Source: Hypericibacter adhaerens (GTDB lineage Bacteria; Pseudomonadota; Alphaproteobacteria; Dongiales; Dongiaceae). Taken from it: DNA of 64,000 nt. The notes beneath the pieces were generated by a model. That model worked only from the letters and a program-made list of their open reading frames with translations, made no database searches and was not told the origin of the DNA. The translations under genes were made by a program, and so were the position numbers. The first letter of the stretch is position 1; every line of letters begins with the position of its first letter. Positions 1 through 8,610 of the stretch are shown here, in pieces. The stretch is from positions 3,620,217-3,684,216 of the forward strand of contig NZ_CP042582.1 in NCBI RefSeq assembly GCF_008728835.1, in the 5' to 3' direction.

Positions 1-1288
1 CACCCCCGAATGTCGCAAGCGCCTCATCGTATGCCGCGCGCGCGGCCTGGGCGCGCTGCTGGCTATCGTCGCGCACGAATGCCTCAAAGCGGTTGAGCCG
101 ACTGGCGGCAACAGGGGTCAATTCCTGCTGGCAAAGAACACATACGCTGCCAGGATCGATTACAGGGAAGCGTCGGTCGGGATACGCTTCTTGATCGGAA
201 AATGCTCGCGCGCTCGCCCATAGCGCCTGCCAAACATCTGACCCGATCTGCGGCAATGGTTCGTCGTGGAAGAGCGCGCCGGACGCGGCTTCTGCCGCCC
301 GTCGCGCCGTATCGCTGACGTCCGCGAGCCGACGCAGATTGGAGGCCGTATCGTCGCCGATCGAAGCAAACAGCACATCGAGGCGCGCAATATGTCCCTC
401 GACCTTGGACTTTAGCGCGGCGAGTTGACGCGCCGCGCGGGCCGGATCGCCGGAAAGGTCCGCCGTGAGCTGGGCCAACCGGTCTTGCTCTGCTTGGGTG
501 AGTGCAGCCAGTCTCTCGACGATGGTAGGGTCGGTGTTAGCGGCAAGTCGGGCCATAAGCCTGCCTACGGCCGTCGTCGAGCTGCACGTCGGGGATTTGA
601 TGCTTTGTGGCGTCTGTGCCTTAATCTGCGTGATTTCGGCGGCCAGCTTATCTTTGACCGACTTGCAGAGCTGGGCCAACGCTCCAAGCAATTTGAGCGG
701 GAACGGCGTGTAGGCCACGTCATTGGTTTCATCGACGTGGATATTGGCTGTACGCGAATCGAAAACGCTAACGGCCGACAGCGCGGCATCGGCCGCCTGA
801 CCGAGCTGCCACGCGCAAGTGCGATTCTGACCGCTGATCGCGTATTCTATCGTAGCGCAGGGTGTGCCCGGTGCTGGGTCATAGATGTCGGGTATGATCT
901 CCTCAACACGGCTCGGCATACGGGCACGACATGCCTTCTTCAGGATGCGTGCATAGCCGGATTTGCCCGATCCGTTATCGCCATAGATGATCGTCAGTCC
1001 GACGCGGTGGAGCGTCAGCCGCTGGTCAGCGGCCAAGGCGTTGACATGTCGGACGCCATGCACCTGTCTTAGATAGACTTCGCCCTGCTCGCGGCTGGGA
1101 TCGCGCAAATGCTCGGCATCCAGCCGTGCCGCTTGGCTTTCTCCCTTGCAAATGGAGACCAGTTCGTCGATCTCAGGCGGCTCCAACGTCGCCTGAGTCG
1201 CAAGCCGCCGCAGGGCGTCTTTCTGCCAGTTCGGACTATCGGCAGACCACGCAAGAATGTTGGCAAGCGCCTCTGCCTCAGTCGTCAT
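1..1288 (-). CDS. AAA-family ATPase with zinc-hook-like CxxC, 3' end outside window
   Basis: The frame is open from the ATG at 1288 to the left edge (429 residues seen, no stop). A Walker A motif, GDNGSGKS, lies at residues 103-110 after a helical N-terminus. The middle is rich in Ala, Leu, Gln and Arg, suggesting coiled coil, and a C-x2-C pair (Cys383, Cys386, CVLC) sits inside it. That order (P-loop, coiled coil, CxxC hook) is known from Rad50/SMC-like ATPases and from RloC-type anticodon nucleases; the C-terminal half that would tell them apart is missing. It is the last visible gene of the operon that starts at 8450, begins 6 nt after the GIY-YIG gene, and has a strong GGGGGGTGA ribosome site. 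A nuclease-regulating or nucleic-acid-sensing ATPase is inferred. Confidence 0.75.
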   Translation of the reverse strand, partial: MTTEAEALANILAWSADSPNWQKDALRRLATQATLEPPEIDELVSICKGESQAARLDAEHLRDPSREQGEVYLRQVHGVRHVNALAADQRLTLHRVGLTIIYGDNGSGKSGYARILKKACRARMPSRVEEIIPDIYDPAPGTPCATIEYAISGQNRTCAWQLGQAADAALSAVSVFDSRTANIHVDETNDVAYTPFPLKLLGALAQLCKSVKDKLAAEITQIKAQTPQSIKSPTCSSTTAVGRLMARLAANTDPTIVERLAALTQAEQDRLAQLTADLSGDPARAARQLAALKSKVEGHIARLDVLFASIGDDTASNLRRLADVSDTARRAAEAASGALFHDEPLPQIGSDVWQALWASARAFSDQEAYPDRRFPVIDPGSVCVLCQQELTPVAASRLNRFEAFVRDDSQQRAQAARAAYDEALATFGG

Positions 1289-1294
1289 CCGGTG

Positions 1295-2512
1295 TCACCC
1301 CCCAATATTGGTATGGCCACTTTCGCGCTGAACCAGCCGAGCTGATTTCGGGTCATACACATAGCCGGTGATCGTCCCGTCCCTGATCTTTTCGATTGCC
1401 TCGTCGATCACGAAAAGGGGCACGAGGAACCATTCGCGTGGGATGACGGGTTGACCAAATCGGTCTTTGATCTCGATGTCGAGCCGGGCCGGGCCGAAGA
1501 TCCGATGGATCAAGTTCTCAAGCCGCGTGCGGTTGATGTTGAACAGCTCGTAGGTGGCAACGACCTCAACCTCAGCCATGAGGAAGGTCGGATCGAGCTT
1601 GGCATTGGCGAGGCGGCGCGCAATATCGCCGCCGGTCACGCCGATCTTGTGCAGCACGTCACGGTGGGCCGCGACGGCCGGGTGGTCGGACTTGCTGCGC
1701 AGCACATAAACGATGCCGCTGGCCTCATCCCCTTCTTCATTCTGATCAGAGAACAATGGGCCGGCCGAGAGCTCGACGATCCGCCGTCCGGCCGGGTCCT
1801 GTTGCAGCGCTTTTTGGAGCGACCGCATAAGCAGATTGCTCTCGGTGCCGTTGTCGAAGATCACACGCAGCCGGGCGTCGATATTGCCGTGCTCGTTAAC
1901 CGTGGGCTGTTCCATAGTTGCGACATAGGCTTTCTGACCGCCCAAAATATAGAAGCGGCCTGGCGCGATCTCGGACTTGCGCTCGAAGCGGCGGGTCTGC
2001 CGAAGACCGGCGCCAAGCTCCTTTTGCACCTGCTCGAACAGCGGTTTGAAGTTGTCGAAGTCCTCGCATCTCTGGCGGTTGGCAATCTCCTCCGCTGCGC
2101 GTTTGTCGGCAGCGGAGCGGACATGCCGCAACTCCGCGATGCCGCCGGGTGTGGTGTCATCCACGCCGAGCTGCGCCAGAAGCTCGTCATCGTTGATGTC
2201 CTCAGGAACACCAAGCGGCGCGGGTTGCGCGCCGGTTAGAAGTCCTTGATGGTCGAGGGGTTCGATCACGGCGCGGCAATCGGCCAGCTCGCGCAGGCGA
2301 TCAAGGCGCACGGCATACAAGCGCTCGAAGATGTCGCGGTCCTCGCCGTGTTGTGGAGCGCGGCCATGTTGTTCGACGAACCGCTGTATCTCCTCGAAAC
2401 CGGCGATGATCCGCTCCTCGCGAGGCGTCCGGCTCGACTCCTTCTTCGCCTCGGCCTGGACGCCAAGCTCGGCGAGAAGCGCGTCATCCTCGTCGGTAAA
2501 GCCCTTAGCCAC
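1295..2512 (-). CDS. GIY-YIG nuclease family protein (T5orf172-like)
   Basis: The protein has 405 residues. A GIY-YIG core fills about residues 265-340: GIVYVLRS gives the GIY part, KIGVT (289-293) followed by an Arg-rich stretch gives the YIG part, and Glu332 in LENLIHRIF is in the place of the metal-binding glutamate. This resembles the T5orf172 branch found in restriction and phage proteins. The N-terminal 250 residues are not recognised; they carry a repeated D-D-x-L-L-A-x-L-G-V motif (about 9-18 and 108-117) and a basic middle. The gene overlaps the helicase gene by 8 nt, so it is translationally coupled to it. I infer it is the DNA-cutting subunit of the methylase/helicase operon. Confidence 0.8.
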   Translation of the reverse strand: MAKGFTDEDDALLAELGVQAEAKKESSRTPREERIIAGFEEIQRFVEQHGRAPQHGEDRDIFERLYAVRLDRLRELADCRAVIEPLDHQGLLTGAQPAPLGVPEDINDDELLAQLGVDDTTPGGIAELRHVRSAADKRAAEEIANRQRCEDFDNFKPLFEQVQKELGAGLRQTRRFERKSEIAPGRFYILGGQKAYVATMEQPTVNEHGNIDARLRVIFDNGTESNLLMRSLQKALQQDPAGRRIVELSAGPLFSDQNEEGDEASGIVYVLRSKSDHPAVAAHRDVLHKIGVTGGDIARRLANAKLDPTFLMAEVEVVATYELFNINRTRLENLIHRIFGPARLDIEIKDRFGQPVIPREWFLVPLFVIDEAIEKIRDGTITGYVYDPKSARLVQRESGHTNIGG

Positions 2513-4583
2513 GTGCCGCCTCCGCCTTCATGCGTTGAAGGAACGCCACGCCCTCGGCCATGCGCTTTTCCCAAGCGTCGGCCGAGGTGATCGAAGGCAG
2601 CCGACCGCGCTCCTGCTTGAACTTTAGGGCCCGTTTGGCAAGCTCACGCGCCTCCTCAATGGTCAGATTGACACGCTTGGCGCCGATCACGGCTGCGACC
2701 TGCTTCAGGCTCTCCTCGCTCATGGTCTTGGCGAGAATGGCATAGGCTTCGCCGAACGGATTGATGCGGTCGATCAGGTCGATGTCCAGCTCGCGCACAT
2801 CCATTGCGTATTTGCGGACGCCCTCGATGAAGGCGGTATTGAGGCTCTTTTCACCGTCACCCTCGGCTCCCCCAAGCGCGACTTCCTTGGCTTTCTGCGT
2901 GAGGTTCAGGGCCGCGACGGCGTGCTGGCGCACGGCCTCCTGATCTTCCTCATCCAGCTCGGGATATTTGTCCTTGATGATCTTGCCCATGCGGAGCTGC
3001 GTAAGCTCCTCCGCCAGGGTCTCGCCGCCTGCGTGTTCCCCATCGAACAGGCCGCGCGTGATCGTGGTCTTGTCCTGCACGAAGGCGGCGATGACCTCGT
3101 TCAGGTCCTGCTGGCAGATGCGTTGCGCCTCCTGGCTCTTCGGCTCGACAAGGCCCTTGATCTCGATCTGGAACTGGCCGGTTTCCTCGTTGAAGCCGAC
3201 ATTGGTCTTATCGGGATCGTAGCCGCCTTCACCGTAGTCAAAGCCCGGCGTCGGGCCGCCCTGCGGGTTCTTCGGCTTGAACTCGAAGCGCGGCGCAAGC
3301 ACCTGCTCCATGAGAAGGCTGGCAGCGATAGCCTTCAGCGTGTCGTTCACTGCCTCCGTGACGGCCTCTTCCGACGCATCCGGCTCGGCGATCAGGTTGG
3401 TGAAGCGAGCGCGCACCTTGCCCGGCGCGTCGCGGGTGGCGCGGCCGATGATTTGCACGATCTCGGTCAGGCTCGACCGATAGCCGACCGTCAGGGCGTG
3501 CTCACACCAGATCCAGTCGAAGCCCTCCTTCGCCATCCCGAGCGCGATGATGATGTCCACATGGTCGCGGTTGTTCTTTTGCGCTGGGTCCTTCAGCGCG
3601 GCGGTCACGCGGTCGCGCTTGGCGGGATCGTCGTCCACCAGGTCGGCGATACGAAGGATGCAGCCCGCTGAGGTCTTGACCAGTTGGAAGCCGGTCGCAG
3701 GGTCGCGGCCCTGCCATTCGCCCAGCTCGTGGAGGATGTGTTCCACCTCCTTGATCTTATCTCCCATGCTTTCGCGGGAATTGACATTCGGAATGTGGAT
3801 GATGGTTTTCTCGGCCGGGTCGAGCACCTTCAGGATGTCGTCCGTATACGGGCCGTTGTAGAAGAAATAACCTATGTCGAGTTGCTTGAGATATTCGTAG
3901 CCATTGAGTTGTTCATAGTAGGTGTAGGTGACAGTATCGAACTTCGACTCGTCCTGCGGGGCAAGCACGGCCTCGGCGTCGCCCCGGAAATAGGAGCCCG
4001 TCATCGCCACGATATGCACGCGGTCGCGAGCGATGAACTGGCCGAGATGCAGGCCGAGCTTGTTGTCGGGGTTGGTCGAGACGTGATGGAACTCGTCAAC
4101 CGCGATCAGCCGATCATCGAAGGCTTCCACCCCGAACCTGTCCACGGCGAAGCGGAAGGTGGCATGGGTGCAGACCAGCACCTTGTCGTCGCTTTTCAGG
4201 AACGCCTCGACGGAATTCACCTTCCCGCCGTTGTCCGAGCCCGGCGCGTTGCAGAGGTTCCACTTCGGCGCGACGATCCAGTCCGTCCAGAAGCCGAACT
4301 TGGACAAGGCTTCATCGTTGAAGCTCGCGCCGATAGCCTTTTCCGGCACCACGATGATCGCCTGCTTCAAGCCCTGATTGTGGAGCTTGTCGAGGGCGAT
4401 GAACATGAGCGCGCGGCTCTTCCCCGAGGCCGGCGGCGACTTGATGAGAAGATATTGCTCGCCCCGTTTCTCATAGGCGCGCTCTTGCATCGGCCTCATG
4501 CCGAGGGCATTGGCCTTCGTCGAGCTGCCGTTGCGCGCGTAGGTGACAGAGACGGAGGGGATGGATTTGGCTTCCGGCTTCAT
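2505..4583 (-). CDS. DEAD/DEAH-box superfamily 2 helicase
   Basis: The protein has 692 residues. Walker A is SPPASGKS (49-56), motif II is DEFH (163-166), motif III-like is TGS at 195-197, and motif VI is QIIGRATRD (377-385). These are the ATP-binding and strand-translocation motifs of SF2 helicases such as type I and type III restriction motor subunits. The C-terminal 300 residues are charged, helical and unrecognised; no nuclease motif is apparent in them. Start and stop overlap the neighbouring genes, with the HEPN-like gene upstream and the GIY-YIG gene downstream. The likely role is DNA translocation for the GIY-YIG nuclease (inference). Confidence 0.88.
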   Translation of the reverse strand: MKPEAKSIPSVSVTYARNGSSTKANALGMRPMQERAYEKRGEQYLLIKSPPASGKSRALMFIALDKLHNQGLKQAIIVVPEKAIGASFNDEALSKFGFWTDWIVAPKWNLCNAPGSDNGGKVNSVEAFLKSDDKVLVCTHATFRFAVDRFGVEAFDDRLIAVDEFHHVSTNPDNKLGLHLGQFIARDRVHIVAMTGSYFRGDAEAVLAPQDESKFDTVTYTYYEQLNGYEYLKQLDIGYFFYNGPYTDDILKVLDPAEKTIIHIPNVNSRESMGDKIKEVEHILHELGEWQGRDPATGFQLVKTSAGCILRIADLVDDDPAKRDRVTAALKDPAQKNNRDHVDIIIALGMAKEGFDWIWCEHALTVGYRSSLTEIVQIIGRATRDAPGKVRARFTNLIAEPDASEEAVTEAVNDTLKAIAASLLMEQVLAPRFEFKPKNPQGGPTPGFDYGEGGYDPDKTNVGFNEETGQFQIEIKGLVEPKSQEAQRICQQDLNEVIAAFVQDKTTITRGLFDGEHAGGETLAEELTQLRMGKIIKDKYPELDEEDQEAVRQHAVAALNLTQKAKEVALGGAEGDGEKSLNTAFIEGVRKYAMDVRELDIDLIDRINPFGEAYAILAKTMSEESLKQVAAVIGAKRVNLTIEEARELAKRALKFKQERGRLPSITSADAWEKRMAEGVAFLQRMKAEAARG

Positions 4584-5413
4584 TTTCTTTCCCCCGCAAC
4601 GCTGGCAAGCGCCGCCTTAAGCACCTGAAAACAGACTTTCGCCGTATGCTGATCCGGCGTAAAGCCTGATAGCATTTGCTCATACGGGTGAATGTAATTG
4701 CGAAAATCCCGAAGCCCGTGGCTGAACTTTTTGACGTCCGGCTTCAGCAACCCAGCCTCGCAGGCGACATCTATGAACTGTGCGAGGCTCCATTCGTGAA
4801 ACCGCTTCACGCTGCCGTCAACGGCCTTCGGACTGGCCGAAGCCCTGTTGAAGCGGGCTGGCTCCTTCTGCGCCGCTCCGAGAAGGACGGCTTCTAAAAC
4901 GCTGCCGCACAGGAAGATGGTGGAAAGATACGCGCCTGCGCCCATCGCTATCCGCGCTTCGTTAAGGCGGCTCTCGATGATCGGCACGGCCTGCGCTTCA
5001 ATCGGGAGTTTCTGGATGTTGGGAATCGAAAATTCGCTATGCAGAAATTCGTCAATGGTCTGGGTCGGCTTCGTGGGTGCAGGCACTCCGGAAAGCCGCG
5101 AGACGATGCCGCGCGCTTTCTCCAGCACGGATGTTTCAACGTCACGGTTGTTCAGGCTGCAATCGGCCTCATATGCTTCCAGCATCTCCCCCAGCACCCT
5201 TCCGACCAGAACATCCGGCTCCTGCTCCCAGAAAGCGCGCATCTTCTTGGCCTTGGAGGTGCCGTAGGTCTGATACTTCTGGCCATGAATATTGATCTTG
5301 TGCCGATTGAAAAACTCTCCGAACGTCGCGTCGGAATAGTCCAGAACATAGCCGCTCTGCATCCCAAGCAGCTTTTCAAAGTATCGTTTTTCAATGTCGG
5401 TGAGGCTGCTCAT
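4580..5413 (-). CDS. HEPN-like abortive-infection family protein
   Basis: The protein has 277 residues. The C-terminal half is helical and ends in GLRDFRNYIHPYEQ, where Arg238 and His242 form an RNxxH motif of the kind used by HEPN ribonucleases and abortive-infection proteins. The N-terminal half (1-110) is unrecognised. The gene overlaps the methyltransferase gene by 4 nt upstream and the helicase gene by 4 nt downstream. HEPN proteins in defence operons are often RNases that stop host growth; that activity here is inferred from the motif only. It could also be a non-catalytic HEPN scaffold. Confidence 0.65.
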   Translation of the reverse strand: MSSLTDIEKRYFEKLLGMQSGYVLDYSDATFGEFFNRHKINIHGQKYQTYGTSKAKKMRAFWEQEPDVLVGRVLGEMLEAYEADCSLNNRDVETSVLEKARGIVSRLSGVPAPTKPTQTIDEFLHSEFSIPNIQKLPIEAQAVPIIESRLNEARIAMGAGAYLSTIFLCGSVLEAVLLGAAQKEPARFNRASASPKAVDGSVKRFHEWSLAQFIDVACEAGLLKPDVKKFSHGLRDFRNYIHPYEQMLSGFTPDQHTAKVCFQVLKAALASVAGERK

Positions 5414-8160
5414 GCTGCTCCCACCCTTCGTTTCTTTCCCGCTCCCGCTCCGGCAACCATCTTGGTATAAAGCTCGAATAGTTTTTCCAGCCGCTCGGTG
5501 TCGTTGCGGAATCGGCGGCCGATATAGATGCGCTCAAGGACCTCGTCATTGCGCTCGTGGGCTTCGCGCAAATCGGCAGGCATCTTGTCGGGGTCATAGA
5601 GGTCAGCGATGGTCGCCGGGAAATGCGCTTCGCGCGCCAACAGAATGTCCTCGGCACAGCGGGTCAGGTCGGCCTTGTTCTTCTCGGTGAGTGTCGGGAC
5701 CGGGAAGGTGTTCCAGCCGAGATTGCTTGAGTACCGAATGCGTGTTTCGAGCTTTCCACAGATGGTCGTTACCCAAACCAGATGCAAGCGTGAGACCAAG
5801 AACGAAAAATCAACCAACGTACCATCGTAGATGGCGTGAGCCAGATGTGTAATCACGGTATCTGGCGCAAGCAGGCCCACAGGAAGATACTCCCTGCGTT
5901 CGGATGACACCTGAGGCACGAGTAGCTGCGACACCTTGCTCCCGTTCCTGTATCGAAACTGGTGGGGCCGCTTGACTAACGTTACTGCAACCTCGCCTCC
6001 GCCCATACGGTACTTGGTCACGCCGTCAATTCGCGAGGCTACGGCCGGTATGCTCTTGGCAAGGGGCAGGTCGCCATCCTCCAACCATAGGCAGTAGCGC
6101 GTCACGCCATCAACGAACTCGCTCGTCCCCGATGCCTTACGCAACCTGGAGCGCATCTCAGGATGGGCGGTGACCAACTGGCGAGCCTCATCTGGTGAGA
6201 GGAACAGGTGGCCGCCGTCATACGCCGCATTGCCAGTGATCATGCTCGACAGCGAGTTCGTAGTCCGAGACTGGCTGGCAACAATGATGTTGGGGCCGTC
6301 AACCAAATACGGGTTGATGTTGCTCGCTTGGCGACGTGCAGCATCCCCATAGATGTACCGCACGCTAGTCTGCTTCTTAGTTAGTCCGAGGATCGTGCAT
6401 GACACACCAGCGTTGCGTTGTGCATTGTTCGCCCACTTGAATGCCTCATAGGCGAACTCAAGCTGGCAGCCGGTTTGAAGAATCAATGGCCATAAGACCG
6501 GGACGTGTGTTCCCTGAGAAACAGAATTGGTGCAAACAAGTGCGGCTTTGTCAGCGTGATCCAGAAAGCGACAAGCCTTAATGATGAATGCGCAGATGTA
6601 GTCGAGATTCTTGTGTTGCTCGCCGCGCCCGAAGACGGTGATCATGTCGTGCTTTTGTTCGGGCGTTTGCTTCTTTCCGCCGACATAGGGCGGGTTCCCG
6701 CACACGTAAGTCTCGCCGCCCTCGTTCTCGAAGTCGATTTGCGCTTGATCGAGCTGCGTGTGAAACAGATCGTCGGCCCGATGCTTCACACCTGTACCGG
6801 TGGGCGGGCAAATGCTCAACCAATCTAGCCGGAGTGCATTTTCGCAGGTGATCCAGTTCTCGGCATCAAGCGGCAGGAAGTCCCGCAGGGCTTCCTTCTG
6901 GCCGCGATAGAGCACGTCGCACTGATACTCGGCGATGATGAGGGCGAGGCGGGCAATCTCGGCCGGGAAGCTGCGCAGCTCAATCCCCCGGAAGTTGGTC
7001 AGCGGGATTTCGCTCCGCCTGTCCGGCTCGCCCCGGCGTTTGTTGATCTCGGCCTCGATCTCCCGCATCTGCTTGTAGGCAATGACAAGGAAGTTGCCGG
7101 AGCCGCAGGCCGGATCAAAGACCCTGATCCGCGACATACGCTTGCGCAGATTCAGCAACATGCGGGGATTGTCCCCCGCCTCGTCGAGTCGCGCACGTAG
7201 ATCGTCGAGAAACAGCGGATTGAGCACCTTCAGGATGTTCGGGACGCTGGTGTAGTGCATCCCGAGCGCGCCGCGCTCCTCGTCATCGGCCACGGCCTGA
7301 ATCATCGAGCCAAAGATGTCCGGGTTGATCTTTTTCCAGTCGAGGCCGCCGATGTGGAGAAGGTAGGAGCGCGCGATCCGACTGAAGCGCGGCACGTCCA
7401 TGGTGCCGGAAAACAGGCCACCATTCACATAGGGAAACTGGTCGGCCCAGCGGGGGATGTTCGCCGCCGCCCGCGCTGCGTGCTTCATATTCATGGCGCG
7501 GAACAGCGTGCCGATCACCTCGTGGGTGTTGGACGAGTCCTTGGCGCTCATCTGCTCCACGGTCGAGGTGAACAGGAGCGGCTTGGCAAAAATGTCGGTG
7601 TCCTCGGCGAAGAAGCAGAAAATCAACCGCGCCATGAAGTGATTCATGTCGGGACGGCGCTCAGCCGTGCCCCAGTCCGGGTTGTCCTTCAGAAGCTCGA
7701 CATAGAGCCGGTTCAAGCGGCTGGTCGCGCGAATATCGAATGAGCTGTCGCGCACCTGCTTGACGGTTGTGATGCCGGCAAGGGGCAGAAAGAAGCCGAA
7801 ATGGTCGGGGAAGTCGGCATAGGCGCAGGCGACCGTCTCGCCCGACGCCAGATCCTCGGCCTCGAACGTGTCGCCGTCCGTCGCCAGAACGAATTTCGCC
7901 TTCGCCCGCGTCGTCGCCGGGCTGGCCTTCAGTGCGGCAAGGGTGCGCGTCACCGTGCCGGGGGCGGCGACGGCGATATGGATGTTGTTGGTCTGAAGGA
8001 CACCGCCAAGGTCGGACTTGTTCGACTCGCCCTTGCGCAGTCGTTTTAGGGTCGTTTCCTTGTTTCCGAAGGCTTGCAGGAAGAGATAGGGGAACTCCTC
8101 GGCGTCGAACGGCTGCTCGGCGAGTTTCGATATGGCCTCCTCAATCTCGACGGCGTTCAT
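5410..8160 (-). CDS. MmeI-like class I SAM-dependent DNA methyltransferase
   Basis: The protein has 916 residues, close to type IIG MmeI-family enzymes. Motif I is FDPACGSGNF (348-357), the SAM-binding loop, and motif IV is NPPY (489-492), typical of N6-adenine methylases. The region around 560-830 should be target recognition and the last 100 residues resemble the MmeI C-terminal helical part (LYDPDKMP, RRFRNDTERLEKLFELYTKM). In MmeI the N-terminus is a PD-ExK nuclease; residues 1-130 here show no clear D-(x)n-ExK signature, so this copy may only methylate. It starts with a 4-nt overlap with the HTH gene and ends with a 4-nt overlap with the HEPN-like gene. Confidence 0.85.
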   Translation of the reverse strand: MNAVEIEEAISKLAEQPFDAEEFPYLFLQAFGNKETTLKRLRKGESNKSDLGGVLQTNNIHIAVAAPGTVTRTLAALKASPATTRAKAKFVLATDGDTFEAEDLASGETVACAYADFPDHFGFFLPLAGITTVKQVRDSSFDIRATSRLNRLYVELLKDNPDWGTAERRPDMNHFMARLIFCFFAEDTDIFAKPLLFTSTVEQMSAKDSSNTHEVIGTLFRAMNMKHAARAAANIPRWADQFPYVNGGLFSGTMDVPRFSRIARSYLLHIGGLDWKKINPDIFGSMIQAVADDEERGALGMHYTSVPNILKVLNPLFLDDLRARLDEAGDNPRMLLNLRKRMSRIRVFDPACGSGNFLVIAYKQMREIEAEINKRRGEPDRRSEIPLTNFRGIELRSFPAEIARLALIIAEYQCDVLYRGQKEALRDFLPLDAENWITCENALRLDWLSICPPTGTGVKHRADDLFHTQLDQAQIDFENEGGETYVCGNPPYVGGKKQTPEQKHDMITVFGRGEQHKNLDYICAFIIKACRFLDHADKAALVCTNSVSQGTHVPVLWPLILQTGCQLEFAYEAFKWANNAQRNAGVSCTILGLTKKQTSVRYIYGDAARRQASNINPYLVDGPNIIVASQSRTTNSLSSMITGNAAYDGGHLFLSPDEARQLVTAHPEMRSRLRKASGTSEFVDGVTRYCLWLEDGDLPLAKSIPAVASRIDGVTKYRMGGGEVAVTLVKRPHQFRYRNGSKVSQLLVPQVSSERREYLPVGLLAPDTVITHLAHAIYDGTLVDFSFLVSRLHLVWVTTICGKLETRIRYSSNLGWNTFPVPTLTEKNKADLTRCAEDILLAREAHFPATIADLYDPDKMPADLREAHERNDEVLERIYIGRRFRNDTERLEKLFELYTKMVAGAGAGKKRRVGAA

Positions 8161-8450
8161 CGTTCCCCCCCGCCGTCCGTGGCCGTTGGCTCGAAGGGCT
8201 CAACCTTGATTTTCTTGGCCCTGCGCATGACCTCGGCCAGCTCGTAGTCGAGCTGCCGGATCAGCCATTCGCGCGCGGGCGTGCCGAACGCCTTTTCCAG
8301 CCGGACGGCCATCTCCGGCGAGATACCCGACCGGGCGTTCAGCAAGTTGCTGAGAGTCTGCCGATCAACGCCGAGGATTCGGGCAGCGTCGGTGACGCTT
8401 AACCTATTCTTTTCAATGCAGTCCTGCCGGACGGTCGTTCCCGGATGCAT
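8157..8450 (-). CDS. HigA-like helix-turn-helix regulator
   Basis: The protein has 97 residues and begins MHPGTTVRQDC, the usual start of HigA-type antitoxins. The HTH spans about residues 14-45 (LSVTDAARILGVDRQTLSNLL), with NARSGISPEMAVRLEKAFG following. The frame stays open upstream to 8570, but the family start and an AGGAGAG ribosome site favour 8450. The C-terminal tail is charged. No HigB toxin lies beside it; the next gene, overlapping by 4 nt, is the methyltransferase. It probably represses its own operon, acting as the control protein of the defence system (inference). Confidence 0.8.
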   Translation of the reverse strand: MHPGTTVRQDCIEKNRLSVTDAARILGVDRQTLSNLLNARSGISPEMAVRLEKAFGTPAREWLIRQLDYELAEVMRRAKKIKVEPFEPTATDGGGER

Positions 8451-8520
8451 CGCGTTTCGATTCTCTCCTAGCCAAGCCACCGTATAGTGATAATCGACAC
8501 TCGACAATCTGCTTAAAGCG
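8451..8520 (-). promoter_or_regulatory. Probable promoter/operator of the methylase-helicase operon
   Basis: On the minus strand this AT-richer stretch holds TTGTCG, about 15 bp later TATACG, and then an AGGAGAG ribosome site before the ATG at 8450. A TGTCGA sequence occurs twice in tandem just ahead of the possible -10 box and could be bound by the HTH protein. This is read by eye; spacing is slightly short. Confidence 0.4.
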
Positions 8521-8610
8521 GGGAGGTCAGCGGCCAGTTGCGCCGTGGTGAGGCGCAAGGCGGCCAACACCTATGACAGTTCGCTCCGGCGACGGGGTCA
8601 AATAAGTTAC

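Noticed and set aside
425..1072. Plus-strand frame of 215 codons at the left edge
   Set aside because: The minus strand carries a Walker A motif and CxxC in one continuous frame; the plus frame has no motif.
8451..8570. Extended N-terminus for the HTH gene up to 8570
   Set aside because: The HigA-like protein starts MHPGTT at 8450 with a ribosome site; the extra 40 residues overlap the probable promoter.
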